Below are positions 56,165 to 64,000 of a DNA stretch of 64,000 bases, one piece after another. Under the pieces are notes generated by a model, which saw nothing but the letters and a program-made list of their open reading frames with translations, had not been told where the DNA came from and did no database searches. A program made the translations under genes and the position numbers. Source of the stretch: JAHDHW01 sp965277415 (GTDB lineage Bacteria > Bacteroidota > Bacteroidia > Chitinophagales > Saprospiraceae); contig CBDICS010000050.1 in assembly GCA_965277415.1 (NCBI GenBank), forward strand, positions 62,001 to 126,000. Direction: 5' to 3'. Every line of letters starts with the position of its first letter. The first letter of the stretch is position 1.

Positions 56165-56276
56165 ACGATTTCAATTTTATTCTTATACTCTACAAATATA
56201 AAACTTTTTAAGTTCCTATTCTAGTATGTTAAGGATTCAATTTTTACTTTAACCTTGAATTATAAGGTACTGATTG

Positions 56277-56316
56277 TTAAGTATTTGGTGTCAAGTATTT
56301 GGTGTTAAGTATTTCG
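56277..56316. repeat. Short tandem direct repeat
   Basis: TTAAGTATTTGGTG, then TCAAGTATTTGGTG, then TTAAGTATTTCG: a 14-bp unit in about 2.8 copies. Origin unknown. Confidence 0.6.
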
Positions 56317-56497
56317 ATTACTAGCCAGTGGTTTCCTATCTTAAATCTAATTACTAATTTTTTCGAATTAGCATTTCTGTCGTTACTGCAAACTTCTATT
56401 TGTTGTCAATTCTTTCAGGTTCCCAATTTTCTGGCCACGAACGCGTCGTATAGAAGGCGTGGTGTCGCATAGGCGGCATGACCTTTTTATACATTGT

Positions 56498-56945
56498 GTG
56501 TGCCTTGAATGGGCATCAAATTCCTTTCAATATAAGGAATTATTTTAGGATGAGAAAGTCCTAAAACTCTAGGGAGATGAAAGTTCTCCTATCGCTTGGC
56601 TAAGCGAGCGATTAGCAAGCCGCAAGGGCGCGTCGGGTGACTGGCGATCTGAAGTAAGCGGGACTGCAAATCTTGGAATGCACGAACAGAAATTGCATAA
56701 GAGGCAACTTTGGGTGGTCAAGGTGACACAACACACCTACGGTAACGGAAGACCGCTTAAGACTCCGAGGCTATATTCCTTTTTTGGAATATTATCTGAA
56801 AGTCAAATACAGTGAAAATCCGAAACCAAAATCCAGAAAAAGAAAGTAATTATTCTGTGAACCGCGAAGTACTCGATCAGTACGCTTCGTGGTGGGAGGG
56901 CTCTCCGACGAGACTATCATTTAGTCTCCTCGGTTGCCACTCGAT
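56498..56945 (+). ncRNA. ORF-less group II intron B
   Basis: Starts GTGTGCCTTGAATGGGCATC and ends CACTCGAT. About 448 bases, over 95 percent identical to intron A. Its domain V arm pairs better (CTTCGTGGT). It ends 12 bases from the stop of the minus-strand lipoprotein gene. Confidence 0.75.
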
Positions 56946-56957
56946 TGTCAGTAGTAT

Positions 56958-57716
56958 TCAATTTAATTCAATTGTCTTTACTAGCTTCTTATTTATCGAA
57001 ATGATTAATAATGAATCGGCTGTGTAATTAGTTGAATCAGTCTTCTCGTAAATCAGAACTTCTTTGTCTTTTACTTGATATTCCAAGGTTTTCATGTATT
57101 CTTCACCTTCATAGCCTGTTTCGTATTGACCAACTTCGATTAAGGAATCTTTAATATCTAATTGAGAAATCCACAGATTCTGCCAATTTTCTCCGCCTTC
57201 ACCTCCTGAAGTTTCTCCAATCAATATTGTATTCTGATTTATTGAGACTTGCTCGAATATCGTCGTATATGCATATTTAGTCATAAAGTCAGGCTTCAAT
57301 ATTCCTTGATACTCTAAGGTCGATTCATTCATAAGCTTCCATTTAGTAAATCTCGTTAATTCAAAGTCGATATCTATGAAAAATGGAATTAGTAAAATTG
57401 AATCGTTTAATTGAAAAACAGTATTCAAATTCTTACTCAATTCGCTTGGATGAATTACTGGTAAATTCGGATTGTATTTACTTACAGTATCAATTAGAAC
57501 ATCCAAATCCAATTTAATTGAGTCTAAAATAAAAATTGATTTGCTGATTTTTTGCCTTTTATCTACAATTGTATTCGGTTGTTTAATTGGCCTTTCATCA
57601 TTTTCTTTGAGATTGACTTCGACGCTTGAAGAAGTTGAATTTGATTCATTCTGCTTAGTGCTGAATTGGCAAGAATACATCATTAATCCCAAAAGCAATA
57701 TCGATATTTTTTTCAT
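56958..57716 (-). CDS. Hypothetical lipoprotein
   Basis: Start chosen at MKKISILLLGLMMYSC (57716), a lipoprotein signal; the longer reading (to 57773) runs into R2 repeat sequence and is not credible. About 252 residues, with a Ser-rich linker (NESNSTSSSVEVN) then a globular domain (SIFILDSIKLDLDVLIDTVS... FIDIDFELTRFTKW... GGEGGENWQNLWISQ). I do not recognise the family. It lies between intron B and R2 copy h. Confidence 0.65.
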   Translation of the reverse strand: MKKISILLLGLMMYSCQFSTKQNESNSTSSSVEVNLKENDERPIKQPNTIVDKRQKISKSIFILDSIKLDLDVLIDTVSKYNPNLPVIHPSELSKNLNTVFQLNDSILLIPFFIDIDFELTRFTKWKLMNESTLEYQGILKPDFMTKYAYTTIFEQVSINQNTILIGETSGGEGGENWQNLWISQLDIKDSLIEVGQYETGYEGEEYMKTLEYQVKDKEVLIYEKTDSTNYTADSLLIISINKKLVKTIELN

Positions 57717-57731
57717 TTTTTTATTACTGAG

Positions 57732-57996
57732 AACGCCAGTCTGTAAAAAAACCTCCCCTCCCCCAAAGCTCATCCTCTCAGACCCAATCCCAGCTTCTCT
57801 AACAGACCCTATTTTCTATTTTATTTCTCCAATATTTATTGCTTTTAAAATAATATCCTCTAAAAATAACTTAACATAGCTCCTAAATAACACTTTTAAT
57901 ATTCCAAGCATATCTCTAAACCGATCCAATAAGTCTTTTACCCCTAAAATACTAATCGCGCGACGTAAATTATATACTGTGAATATTATTGCAAAT
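57732..57996 (-). repeat. R2 repeat, truncated copy h with transposase 3' end
   Basis: Begins ACGCCAGTCTGTAAAAAAAC and runs through IS1182-type transposase sequence to ATTATTGCAAATC, where homology stops. The hairpin end is missing; R4 follows. Confidence 0.8.
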
Positions 57997-58037
57997 CAAG
58001 GTGAAAATAAAATGAGCGTCTTAAATGTGGTTCGAAA

Positions 58038-58133
58038 CAAACTTATTCATATTCTCTTAGCTTGTGTTAAAAATAATACTACATATCAAAAAAATAGTAC
58101 ATTTTATTTGCTTAGAACATGAAAAACACTTTG
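58038..58133 (+). repeat. R4 repeat, copy 2
   Basis: CAAACTTATTCATATTCTCT ... CTTAGAACATGAAAAACACT, matching 30843-30920. It is the left neighbour of a cassette-like unit in place of R2. Confidence 0.6.
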
Positions 58134-58145
58134 TTACAGGCTTTC

Positions 58146-58595
58146 TTACCTATTCCATCTTGCTTTTTTTCCTCTTGAATCAAAATGAATCATTTGTTTA
58201 TTGAAAAATCCAGATTCATTTTTATAGCTTCCTAAACCGCCTTTATTTTTAATGATTTTCTTATCCAATATTTTATAGCCTATATCTACATCTTTATAAT
58301 TTGAAATTCCGTCTTTATTAATATCCAAAATTATAATATCAATTGCTTGACCTTTTTTGTGCGCACTATTTTTAGCAGCACCTCCGAATTTACTTAGTAT
58401 GTAATTATCAATTTTCCATCTTCTTCCACTAATCACAAAATAATTTGGAGAATACTTTTCTTTGATTATTATTTCTTCCAATTCCGCTAAGTATTCCTTG
58501 CTCTTTTTATTAACTCCAATTAACGAATTTGTGTAAAGCCAAATTAAGCCAATTAGGAAAAGAAGTATGAAAAGAAACCACTTTGCTTTCTTCAT
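58146..58595 (-). CDS. M15-like peptidase (VanY/D-Ala-D-Ala family), membrane anchored
   Basis: 149 residues with an N-terminal membrane segment (about 6-24, WFLFILLFLIGLIWLY) and the zinc-site pattern SAHKKGQAIDI (Ser77, His79, Asp86) and QMIHFDSRG (His137). This fits the M15/DUF882-like D-stereospecific peptidase group, possibly acting on peptidoglycan cross-links. It shares a unit with a Doc toxin pair on the same strand. Confidence 0.7.
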   Translation of the reverse strand: MKKAKWFLFILLFLIGLIWLYTNSLIGVNKKSKEYLAELEEIIIKEKYSPNYFVISGRRWKIDNYILSKFGGAAKNSAHKKGQAIDIIILDINKDGISNYKDVDIGYKILDKKIIKNKGGLGSYKNESGFFNKQMIHFDSRGKKARWNR

Positions 58596-58606
58596 AAAAT
58601 ATCAAA

Positions 58607-58975
58607 TCATTTTAAATGAGTCTGTATCCATTTGAGAATGGAATCATACTTTAATTCTCCAGAAGCTATACCGATTACAAATTTGTATTTTTGTTCTTCT
58701 GTTGCAGATATATCTAAGCCATCATTAAGGATTAAAAGTCTGAAAAGCGTATACCCAGTTCTTTTATTCCCATCAACAAAAGGGTGGTTGATCAAGATAC
58801 TTTCTATTAAAGCTGATGCCTTTTCTTCGGTTGAAGGGTATAAATCTTTGCCATCGAAAGTAGAGAAGGGCCTCTGAATTGCGGATTCTAGTAAAGATTT
58901 GTCTCTTACACCATGACTTCCTCCAAATCTATCTATTAAAGTCTTGTGAATACTTAAAACGTCTTCAATTTTCAT
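58607..58975 (-). CDS. doc: Doc-type Fic-domain toxin
   Basis: 122 residues. The Fic/Doc core HPFVDGNKRTG lies at residues 64-74. Doc proteins phosphorylate EF-Tu. The start codon overlaps the stop of the upstream antitoxin (TAATG). The usual 'D-A-N-K' is 'D-G-N-K' here, which is tolerated in many Doc homologues. Length matches the family. Confidence 0.85.
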   Translation of the reverse strand: MKIEDVLSIHKTLIDRFGGSHGVRDKSLLESAIQRPFSTFDGKDLYPSTEEKASALIESILINHPFVDGNKRTGYTLFRLLILNDGLDISATEEQKYKFVIGIASGELKYDSILKWIQTHLK

Positions 58976-59163
58976 TATTGAGCAAGTCTCTTAAGTAGTT
59001 GAGAATCTTCTTCTAGTATTTTTCCTAAATTATTGGATATCAATAAATTGTCCGAATCTATCTTGTCGAATTCTTTAAGATACTTAAGAACAAAATGAAG
59101 GTTTTTTTCATCAAGTTTGGAAAGGATTCGTTGAATTTCGGAATTGATTTCTTGTCTACTCAT
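58975..59163 (-). CDS. Antitoxin partner of Doc
   Basis: Start placed at MSRQEINSEIQRILSKL (59163); the longer reading adds an unlikely leader. About 62 residues, helical and acidic (FDKIDSDNLLISNNLGKILEED). Coupled to doc by overlapping stop and start. No Phd family motif recognised, so the role rests on position. Confidence 0.65.
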   Translation of the reverse strand: MSRQEINSEIQRILSKLDEKNLHFVLKYLKEFDKIDSDNLLISNNLGKILEEDSQLLKRLAQ

Positions 59164-59277
59164 TATGATATTGGATTGAATTTTATACAATTTACAAATT
59201 TTAACAAAGTATATCAAATTTGAGTTCATTGAAGAGTCTTTGTATTCGTAAATGCAGTGTTCGAAATGATTCCCTGT

Positions 59278-59695
59278 AACGCCAGTCTGTAAAAATACTC
59301 ACCCCTCTATCGCAGGGGAGTACGTAAAAAAAAAGTATAGCCAATCCTCAAGATAAGTTTTTAGTTTTTTTACACTCTGACGTCAGTCCGTAAAAAAGCC
59401 TCCCCTCTCCCAAAACCAATCCCCTCAAGCTCAATACCAGCTCCTCTAACAGACTCTATTTCCTATTTTATTTCTGCAACATTTATTTCTTTTAAAATAA
59501 TATGCTCTAAAAATAGTTTAAAATAGCTACTAAATAACTCTTTTAATAATCCAAACATCTATCAGGCTGCATTGCGCCTAGTAAATATTTACGCTTTTTA
59601 TTCAATCCACATAGTACACAATAAATTCTTGGTGACCGGTTTCGTTCAACATTAAAGTCAAAGTCTTGCCCTGTTGGCGACTTTGACCTTAATTA
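59278..59695 (-). repeat. R2 repeat, copy i, with duplicated start
   Basis: AACGCCAGTCTGTAAAAA then a second start TGACGTCAGTCCGTAAAAA near 59386. Ends with the hairpin TTAAAGTCAAAGTC / GACTTTGACCTTAA. Confidence 0.8.
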
Positions 59696-60704
59696 TTCAC
59701 TGTCGTTATTTAGTTTGATATATTTTTCATAAATACATCCCAATTATCAATATTATTTATTTTACCAAATCTGTGCTTATTTTCAGGGTACAAGTCCAAC
59801 ATTAAAAACTTACTATGAAGATTTTGATAATATTCTAGGTAGAATTTTTTACTACTACTAATTTCTGCTAATTGATCAAGTTCATTATCCGATAAATATC
59901 TTCCAGTTCTTCGAAAATGGTTTGTTCTCTGATTTGATAACCAGGCATTGAATTGAATTTTACTTTTGAATTTTCGCTCTAACTCCATTTTTAAATTAAT
60001 ATCGAATAATTTTCGAAGTAAACCTTCACAAGAAAGAGTTATTACACCTGTTTTTTCTCTTAATTTGGTGACTAATTTTTCAATTCCAGTATCAAGGCTG
60101 TTCTCATTTATAATTGTGGCAAAGAATTCGTCATAACATTCTCTCGCATCTCCATAACTTATTTCAGTTAAAGGTCCAATTAGTCCATATACAGGTGTTC
60201 TGCATTCAATTTTTTGTACAGCTTTATCAATTACAGGAAAGGTTAAGTTACCTCCAAAACAAGTTGAGAAAGTTACGAATAAGTTGTTCTTGCATGCAAT
60301 GTTTATTTTGGTTAGAAAATTTGCAAGCTCATTCCAAAAAACTTTAGCCTTTGACTTTAAAATTAATCCGTTCTCCGTACCATGACATTCAAAGTGAATA
60401 AATGGTTGCACTCCTGATTCTTTGCATTCAATTTCTAACTCTCTCATGAATTCAATAAATTCTCTTTTAGAATTAATTTCAATATTCTTGTATTTGATAT
60501 TTTTTCGTAAGCATGTGTATTTGAATTCACTAAAGTGATCATCTATTCTTGAAACATCATTTGTTGAAAAAATGAAAAAGAATTTATTTGACTGGAAAAC
60601 GCTCATTAATATTATGTTTTTTGCCTCTTCAAAACTAAAGTATCAATTTTTCTTTATCAAATTTATTTGAGTTAGGTTGAATTTCGGTTTTTTATGACAG
60701 TGAA
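59696..60704. other. Cassette-like unit 5 with private inverted-repeat ends
   Basis: TTCACTGTC (59696-59704) is the perfect inverse of GACAGTGAA (60696-60704). Holds one gene. Confidence 0.5.
59710..60606 (-). CDS. Caspase/CHAT-like protease candidate
   Basis: 298 residues, no signal peptide. A possible catalytic dyad is His75 in FIHFECHG and Cys116 in TFSTCFGGN; this spacing and the beta strands around it fit the caspase/CHAT fold. The remainder is helical (DECYDEFFATIINENS, ELERKFKSKIQFNAWLSNQR). CHAT proteases act in bacterial cell-death and defence systems and are usually activated by partners; none is visible next to it. No close family recognised, so this is a fold-level call. Confidence 0.55.
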   Translation of the reverse strand: MSVFQSNKFFFIFSTNDVSRIDDHFSEFKYTCLRKNIKYKNIEINSKREFIEFMRELEIECKESGVQPFIHFECHGTENGLILKSKAKVFWNELANFLTKINIACKNNLFVTFSTCFGGNLTFPVIDKAVQKIECRTPVYGLIGPLTEISYGDARECYDEFFATIINENSLDTGIEKLVTKLREKTGVITLSCEGLLRKLFDINLKMELERKFKSKIQFNAWLSNQRTNHFRRTGRYLSDNELDQLAEISSSKKFYLEYYQNLHSKFLMLDLYPENKHRFGKINNIDNWDVFMKNISN

Positions 60705-61174
60705 CGTCAGTCCGTAAAAAAACCTCCCCTCTCTCAAAATCAATCCCCTCAAGCTCAATACCAGCTCCTCTACCAGACTCTATTTTCTATTTTATTTCTC
60801 CAATATTTATTTCTTTTAAAATAATATCCTCTAAAAATAGCTTGAAATAGCTACTAAATAACACTTTTAATATTCCAAGCATATCTCTAAACCGATCCAA
60901 TAAGTCTTTTACCCCTAAAATACTAATCGCGCGACGTAAATTATATACCGTGAATATTATTGCAAATTCTCCGCGCACTTTCCGTATGCCTTTTAATAAG
61001 GTATGGTCATATCCCCATTGTCCTTTTATTGTCCAGAAGGGATGTTTTATATCAAGTGGTATAGCTCTTAGTAAATATTTACGCTTATTATTCAATCCCC
61101 ATAGCAGACAGATTAATCCTTGACGACCAGTTTCGTCAAAGTCTTGCCATGTTGGTGACTTTGAACCTTAATCA
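60703..61174 (-). repeat. R2 repeat, long copy j with transposase fragment
   Basis: AACGTCAGTCCGTAAAAA to the drifted end CCTTAATCATT. Coding sequence of the IS1182-type transposase end is largely intact (60787-61095). The hairpin region is damaged in this copy. Confidence 0.8.
60787..61095 (-). pseudogene. IS1182-type transposase C-terminal fragment
   Basis: 102 residues: RAIPLDIKHPFWTIKGQWGY, DHTLLKGIRKVRGEFAIIFT and VYNLRRAISILGVKD, the C-terminal signature of IS1182/IS5-group DDE transposases. Upstream catalytic parts are absent. It is the best preserved of the R2-embedded copies and shows where R2 came from. Confidence 0.8.
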
Positions 61175-62059
61175 TTAGGCACAGTATTATTTAAATTCTC
61201 AAAATTTCATAGAAATTTCCACTTAATAAACTAAGTAATTTTCTGCAGTCATATTTTATATCTTCATTGAAATTTACAAGATCATACTCTAAAGTTCTAT
61301 CTTCCCTTGATTTGTCTATTACCTCAATACTAGTTTTTTCTAACTCATAAATTACTTTAATTTGATTGTAATCCGCATTTGTATCATAATCGAAGAATTT
61401 ACTATTTTTTAGAAAATGAGTTAATTCATTAGGGCTATTAGTTAGATCATTAATACTGCCCATTATTCTTTTATCCCAATATGATCCAGAATCATATATA
61501 TGCAAAGACCAAAACCATTGAATAACTATTGATATCATATCCTCTTCAGCTTCTTCTTTTGAATTGTATTCTTTAAACTTCAACCATGGATAAGGATTTT
61601 CTGCTTCAATTTCATCAGTTTCTCCTACGCAATATCTAACTATCCATTTATCTTTCACATTAGTATATTCCAAAATATAGAAGTTTATTCCAACTATTTC
61701 CTTAATTACTCTTAATTGTACATCCGTGAGATTTTTTGGTAACCTAAAAGTAGGATCCCATGAATCATAATTTTTCAGTTTCATGCTTATACCTAATTCA
61801 TGATTAAGATACTCTTCTAATTTTTTCTCCACTTCATTTCTATTCTCAAATGTTGTAATATAATTATGAATATACTTTCCTTGATACGCGTCAATATTCA
61901 TTTTATGTAATCTTTCTTCAGCTTCAAGTTTCGATTTATGCATTTCGATAATTCTTGATCCTCCTGAAGGCCATATTTGTCTATTATCGTAACTATAATT
62001 AATAGATCTAATTAAATATATTTGTTCCATGCATTTAATTTTGTTTTCATTGTACCTAA
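61175..62059. other. Cassette-like unit 6 with private inverted-repeat ends
   Basis: TTAGGCACA (61175-61183) against TGTACCTAA (62051-62059): 8 of 9 inverse matches. Here TTAGGCAC/ACCTAAC also look like integron-type core boxes. Confidence 0.5.
61191..62030 (-). CDS. Hypothetical protein
   Basis: 279 residues, soluble, acidic, Tyr/Trp-rich (YSYDNRQIWPSGGSRIIEMH, WIVRYCVGETDEIEAENPYP, FWSLHIYDSGSYWDKRIMG). No signal peptide, membrane segment or recognised domain. Only gene of cassette-like unit 6; similar cassette ORFans are common in mobile arrays. Confidence 0.6.
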   Translation of the reverse strand: MEQIYLIRSINYSYDNRQIWPSGGSRIIEMHKSKLEAEERLHKMNIDAYQGKYIHNYITTFENRNEVEKKLEEYLNHELGISMKLKNYDSWDPTFRLPKNLTDVQLRVIKEIVGINFYILEYTNVKDKWIVRYCVGETDEIEAENPYPWLKFKEYNSKEEAEEDMISIVIQWFWSLHIYDSGSYWDKRIMGSINDLTNSPNELTHFLKNSKFFDYDTNADYNQIKVIYELEKTSIEVIDKSREDRTLEYDLVNFNEDIKYDCRKLLSLLSGNFYEILRI

Positions 62060-62375
62060 CGCCAGTCTGTAAAAAAACTTCCCCTACCCAAAAACTAATC
62101 CCCTCAGACCCAATCCCAGCTTCTCCACCAGACTCTATTTCCTATTTTATTTCTGCAACATTTATTTCTTTTAAAATAATATGCTCTAAAAATAGTTTAA
62201 AATAAATCCTCAATAACTTTTTCAATACTCCAAACATCTATCAGGCTGCATTGCGCCTAGTAAATATTTACGCTTTTTATTCAATCCACATAGTACACAA
62301 TAAATTATTGGTGACCGGTTTCGTTCAACATTAAAGTCAAAGTCTTGCCCTGTTGGCGACTTTGGATCTTAATTA
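62058..62375 (-). repeat. R2 repeat, short copy k
   Basis: AACGCCAGTCTGTAAAAAAA to GACTTTGGATCTTAATTA. The transposase block is internally deleted, as in copies f and i. Confidence 0.85.
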
Positions 62376-62387
62376 TTGTGCACCGTG

Positions 62388-64000
62388 TTACCTTAAGAGT
62401 TTAATTGCTAACTCAATATTTTTAAGTACCATTTCTTCTAAAATTCCTTTACTCATTTTTACTGGCATTTCATTAATTCTAACCTTTAATTTGCTATGTA
62501 CTTCTTCAAGCCATTCTTTTTCTTTCTTTAGATTTTTTCTCAATGCTTCGACTTGATACCTTCTCTCAATTATCCAAGATAATTCTTTTTTGTCTTTATT
62601 AGAGAGGTCAATTATTTTATTGATGAAATCATCAGAATTCATATGTTGCATTACGGGAACATCATAATATGTATATCTCTTGTTATTGTTTAAGGTGATC
62701 TCATCACCAAACAATTGTATTGGACTCTTTATTTTTGAAATCAACTGTGATGCAACATTATTTATTTTTGTTTCTTCTACTATTGAAGCTTGTTCCTTGA
62801 CAAAAAGTAAAAAGTCTCTGAAATCTTTATCATCAAGGCTTTGATATTTTTTATTGTGACTAATGTGTTTTAACATTCCATCTCTTAAGTCGACTTCTAA
62901 TATTTTTTTGTCTTTTAAAAGGTAAATTTGATCTTTCCCTTTCTGAATAATTGAATTTTTGTCGTAATCAACTAATGATAATTTTATCAATTTAATAAAA
63001 ATCCCAATTACTTGAATGACAATATATTGATTCTCATATTTAAGGTTACTTAGATTGTTATAGACCTCTTTAACTATTTTATCAAAATCATCATCTTCTA
63101 AATCAAAATAATGCCATAGCTTTTCCCAATTTGGAGTGTTCTCATCAATGAAATAATAACAATTAGCTATCGAATATTCTATGTCTTTTTTATCAATTTG
63201 TCCGTACTTGAAAAATGAATACCATGTTTTTTCTTTAATTGGAGGTGAAGTATGATCTAATATTGAATACTTAGTCTTTAGTTTATGGTACAAAGAATTC
63301 TTATTTTTATTATCGCTAATTATCAAATCCATAACAAATACTCTAGGAATGTCCTCTTCACTCATTTGGCCACTCTTTATCTCAATAGAAAGTATAAAGA
63401 ATAATTGAAATATATGTTTGACTAAATTATCTTTTTCAAATGTTCTATTTGGAAGAAATTTAAAGAATTGATCGAAATCTTGAATACTCTGCCTTAAATG
63501 TCGAAGATTTTGGTATGTTGAAGATTTATAAATTGATAATATTAAATCTTTATTATTAGATAGTAATGCTTTTGCATTTTTATTTTCAACAATAGATAAG
63601 AATTGATTTAATGCGCCCTTAGTATCAGGAAATATTTCGAAACTTTTACCAATTAATTTTTCTTTTGTTCTCAAATATTCATTTATTGTTTTTTCATTAT
63701 TTGTTTCGTTTAGATTTTTAATGATTTCTTCTTCATTTGCAAGGATAATCACTTTTTGTCCATTACTTTCGACTAGTTGATTTATATATCCAAATAAGTT
63801 CTTAATTTTTATGGAAGATCTCTCTAAGTCGTCAAAAACTAATGTTTTGTTATCTAGCTTTTTTAGGTATTCAGGGAGCTTTATATCAGGAATACTTGAG
63901 TTTATATTTATGTCATCTTTTTGATCTCCATCTAAATCTAACCTAATCGTAGCTTTTAAAGCACCTTTTAAAATTTTTCCCGCTAACTTCATTCCTTTCG
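62388..64000 (-). CDS. KAP-type P-loop NTPase, N-terminus outside window
   Basis: The frame runs open to the window end, and ATG 63992 is probably internal (preceding codons are open). 534 residues are visible. Walker-B-like DKTLVFDDLERS-type strand (about residue 50) and arginine/helix features (YLRTKEKLIGKSFEIFP, QNLRHLRQSIQDFDQFFKFL) match KAP NTPases; the Walker A would lie beyond the window. KAP proteins are membrane-linked ATPases often found in defence and mobile contexts. The rest is helical. Confidence 0.65.
   Translation of the reverse strand, partial: KGMKLAGKILKGALKATIRLDLDGDQKDDININSSIPDIKLPEYLKKLDNKTLVFDDLERSSIKIKNLFGYINQLVESNGQKVIILANEEEIIKNLNETNNEKTINEYLRTKEKLIGKSFEIFPDTKGALNQFLSIVENKNAKALLSNNKDLILSIYKSSTYQNLRHLRQSIQDFDQFFKFLPNRTFEKDNLVKHIFQLFFILSIEIKSGQMSEEDIPRVFVMDLIISDNKNKNSLYHKLKTKYSILDHTSPPIKEKTWYSFFKYGQIDKKDIEYSIANCYYFIDENTPNWEKLWHYFDLEDDDFDKIVKEVYNNLSNLKYENQYIVIQVIGIFIKLIKLSLVDYDKNSIIQKGKDQIYLLKDKKILEVDLRDGMLKHISHNKKYQSLDDKDFRDFLLFVKEQASIVEETKINNVASQLISKIKSPIQLFGDEITLNNNKRYTYYDVPVMQHMNSDDFINKIIDLSNKDKKELSWIIERRYQVEALRKNLKKEKEWLEEVHSKLKVRINEMPVKMSKGILEEMVLKNIELAIKLLR

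Larger units (their letters stand above)
56165..56957. other. Region with short direct repeats and group II intron B
   Basis: 793 bases between the antitoxin gene and the lipoprotein gene. No gene recognised. Confidence 0.5.
58134..59279. other. Cassette-like unit 4 with private inverted-repeat ends
   Basis: TTACAGG (58134-58140) and CCTGTAA (59273-59279) are perfect inverse matches over 7 bases. Holds three minus-strand genes. Confidence 0.4.

Noticed and set aside
37873..62380. Full claim that the array is a classical integron
   Set aside because: Canonical core boxes are missing in most junctions and no IntI gene is seen; only the cassette-like geometry is retained as a hypothesis.
1..64000. 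tRNA or rRNA genes
   Set aside because: No cloverleaf with conserved T-loop or rRNA segments was recognised by eye; a dedicated search would be needed to exclude short tRNAs.

Overview
The window looks like a chromosomal piece of a low-GC Bacteroidota, most likely a Saprospirales/Lewinella-type bacterium. The evidence is type IX secretion C-terminal sorting domains on many secreted proteins, SprB-type repeats fused to OmpA, a SusC-like TonB receptor, a hybrid two-component system (propeller-kinase-receiver-AraC), a PF-type ECF sigma/anti-sigma pair and AT-rich leader regions. No rRNA or tRNA gene was recognised.

Region 1 (1-25 kb) is mostly core-like: a broken M43-type metalloprotease, a TPR lipoprotein, a Spo0M-like protein, a respiratory-type Fe-S module (membrane Fe-S protein plus CCG-domain protein, with a DUF1028 gene between them), a phosphoribosyltransferase, a very large copper-domain/lamin-tail secreted protein, a TonB receptor, ctlX, an ECF sigma/anti-sigma/adhesin operon, a ZIP transporter, a PAP2 phosphatase, glmM and a second TonB-type outer membrane protein. 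Three copies of a small palindromic repeat (R1) lie here and at 30.7 kb, each just upstream of a minus-strand gene.

Region 2 (25-34 kb) is transitional: a second ECF sigma operon, a gene stump, hypothetical genes, a FISUMP-domain secreted protein, a radical SAM protein, and a serine hydrolase gene cleanly split by an IS3/IS150-type element whose 3-bp target duplication can be read.

Region 3 (34-54.6 kb) carries large secreted or surface proteins with very recent tandem repeats (459 bp and 114 bp periods), a PIN toxin pair, a LamG protein, and a hybrid sensor/AraC regulator next to a two-gene surface operon. A pair of 18-bp direct repeats 21 bp apart sits between the last two.

Region 4 (50-64 kb, with outliers at 25-27 and 38-41 kb) is the accessory part. 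Single genes or small operons, all on the minus strand (toxin-antitoxin pairs, a Doc toxin, a caspase/CHAT-like protein, an M15-like peptidase, a KAP-type NTPase, unknowns), alternate with a shared 0.3-0.6 kb repeat (R2) made of the 3' end of an IS1182-type transposase gene plus a conserved bulged hairpin. The repeat-to-gene junctions carry short inverted repeats that are private to each unit but match at its two ends. This geometry resembles integron cassettes, although canonical attC boxes are not seen and no integrase is in the window. It is the best candidate here for an undescribed mobile cassette system. The same region holds two near-identical ORF-less group II introns, two MITE-like insertions inside R2 copies and transposase debris.

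Several genes carry single-base lesions: homopolymer +1 events at 599-608, 1737-1741 and 31952-31959, and in-frame stops at 43367-43369 and 53054-53056. Read-level checking is needed to separate real decay or recoding from assembly error.
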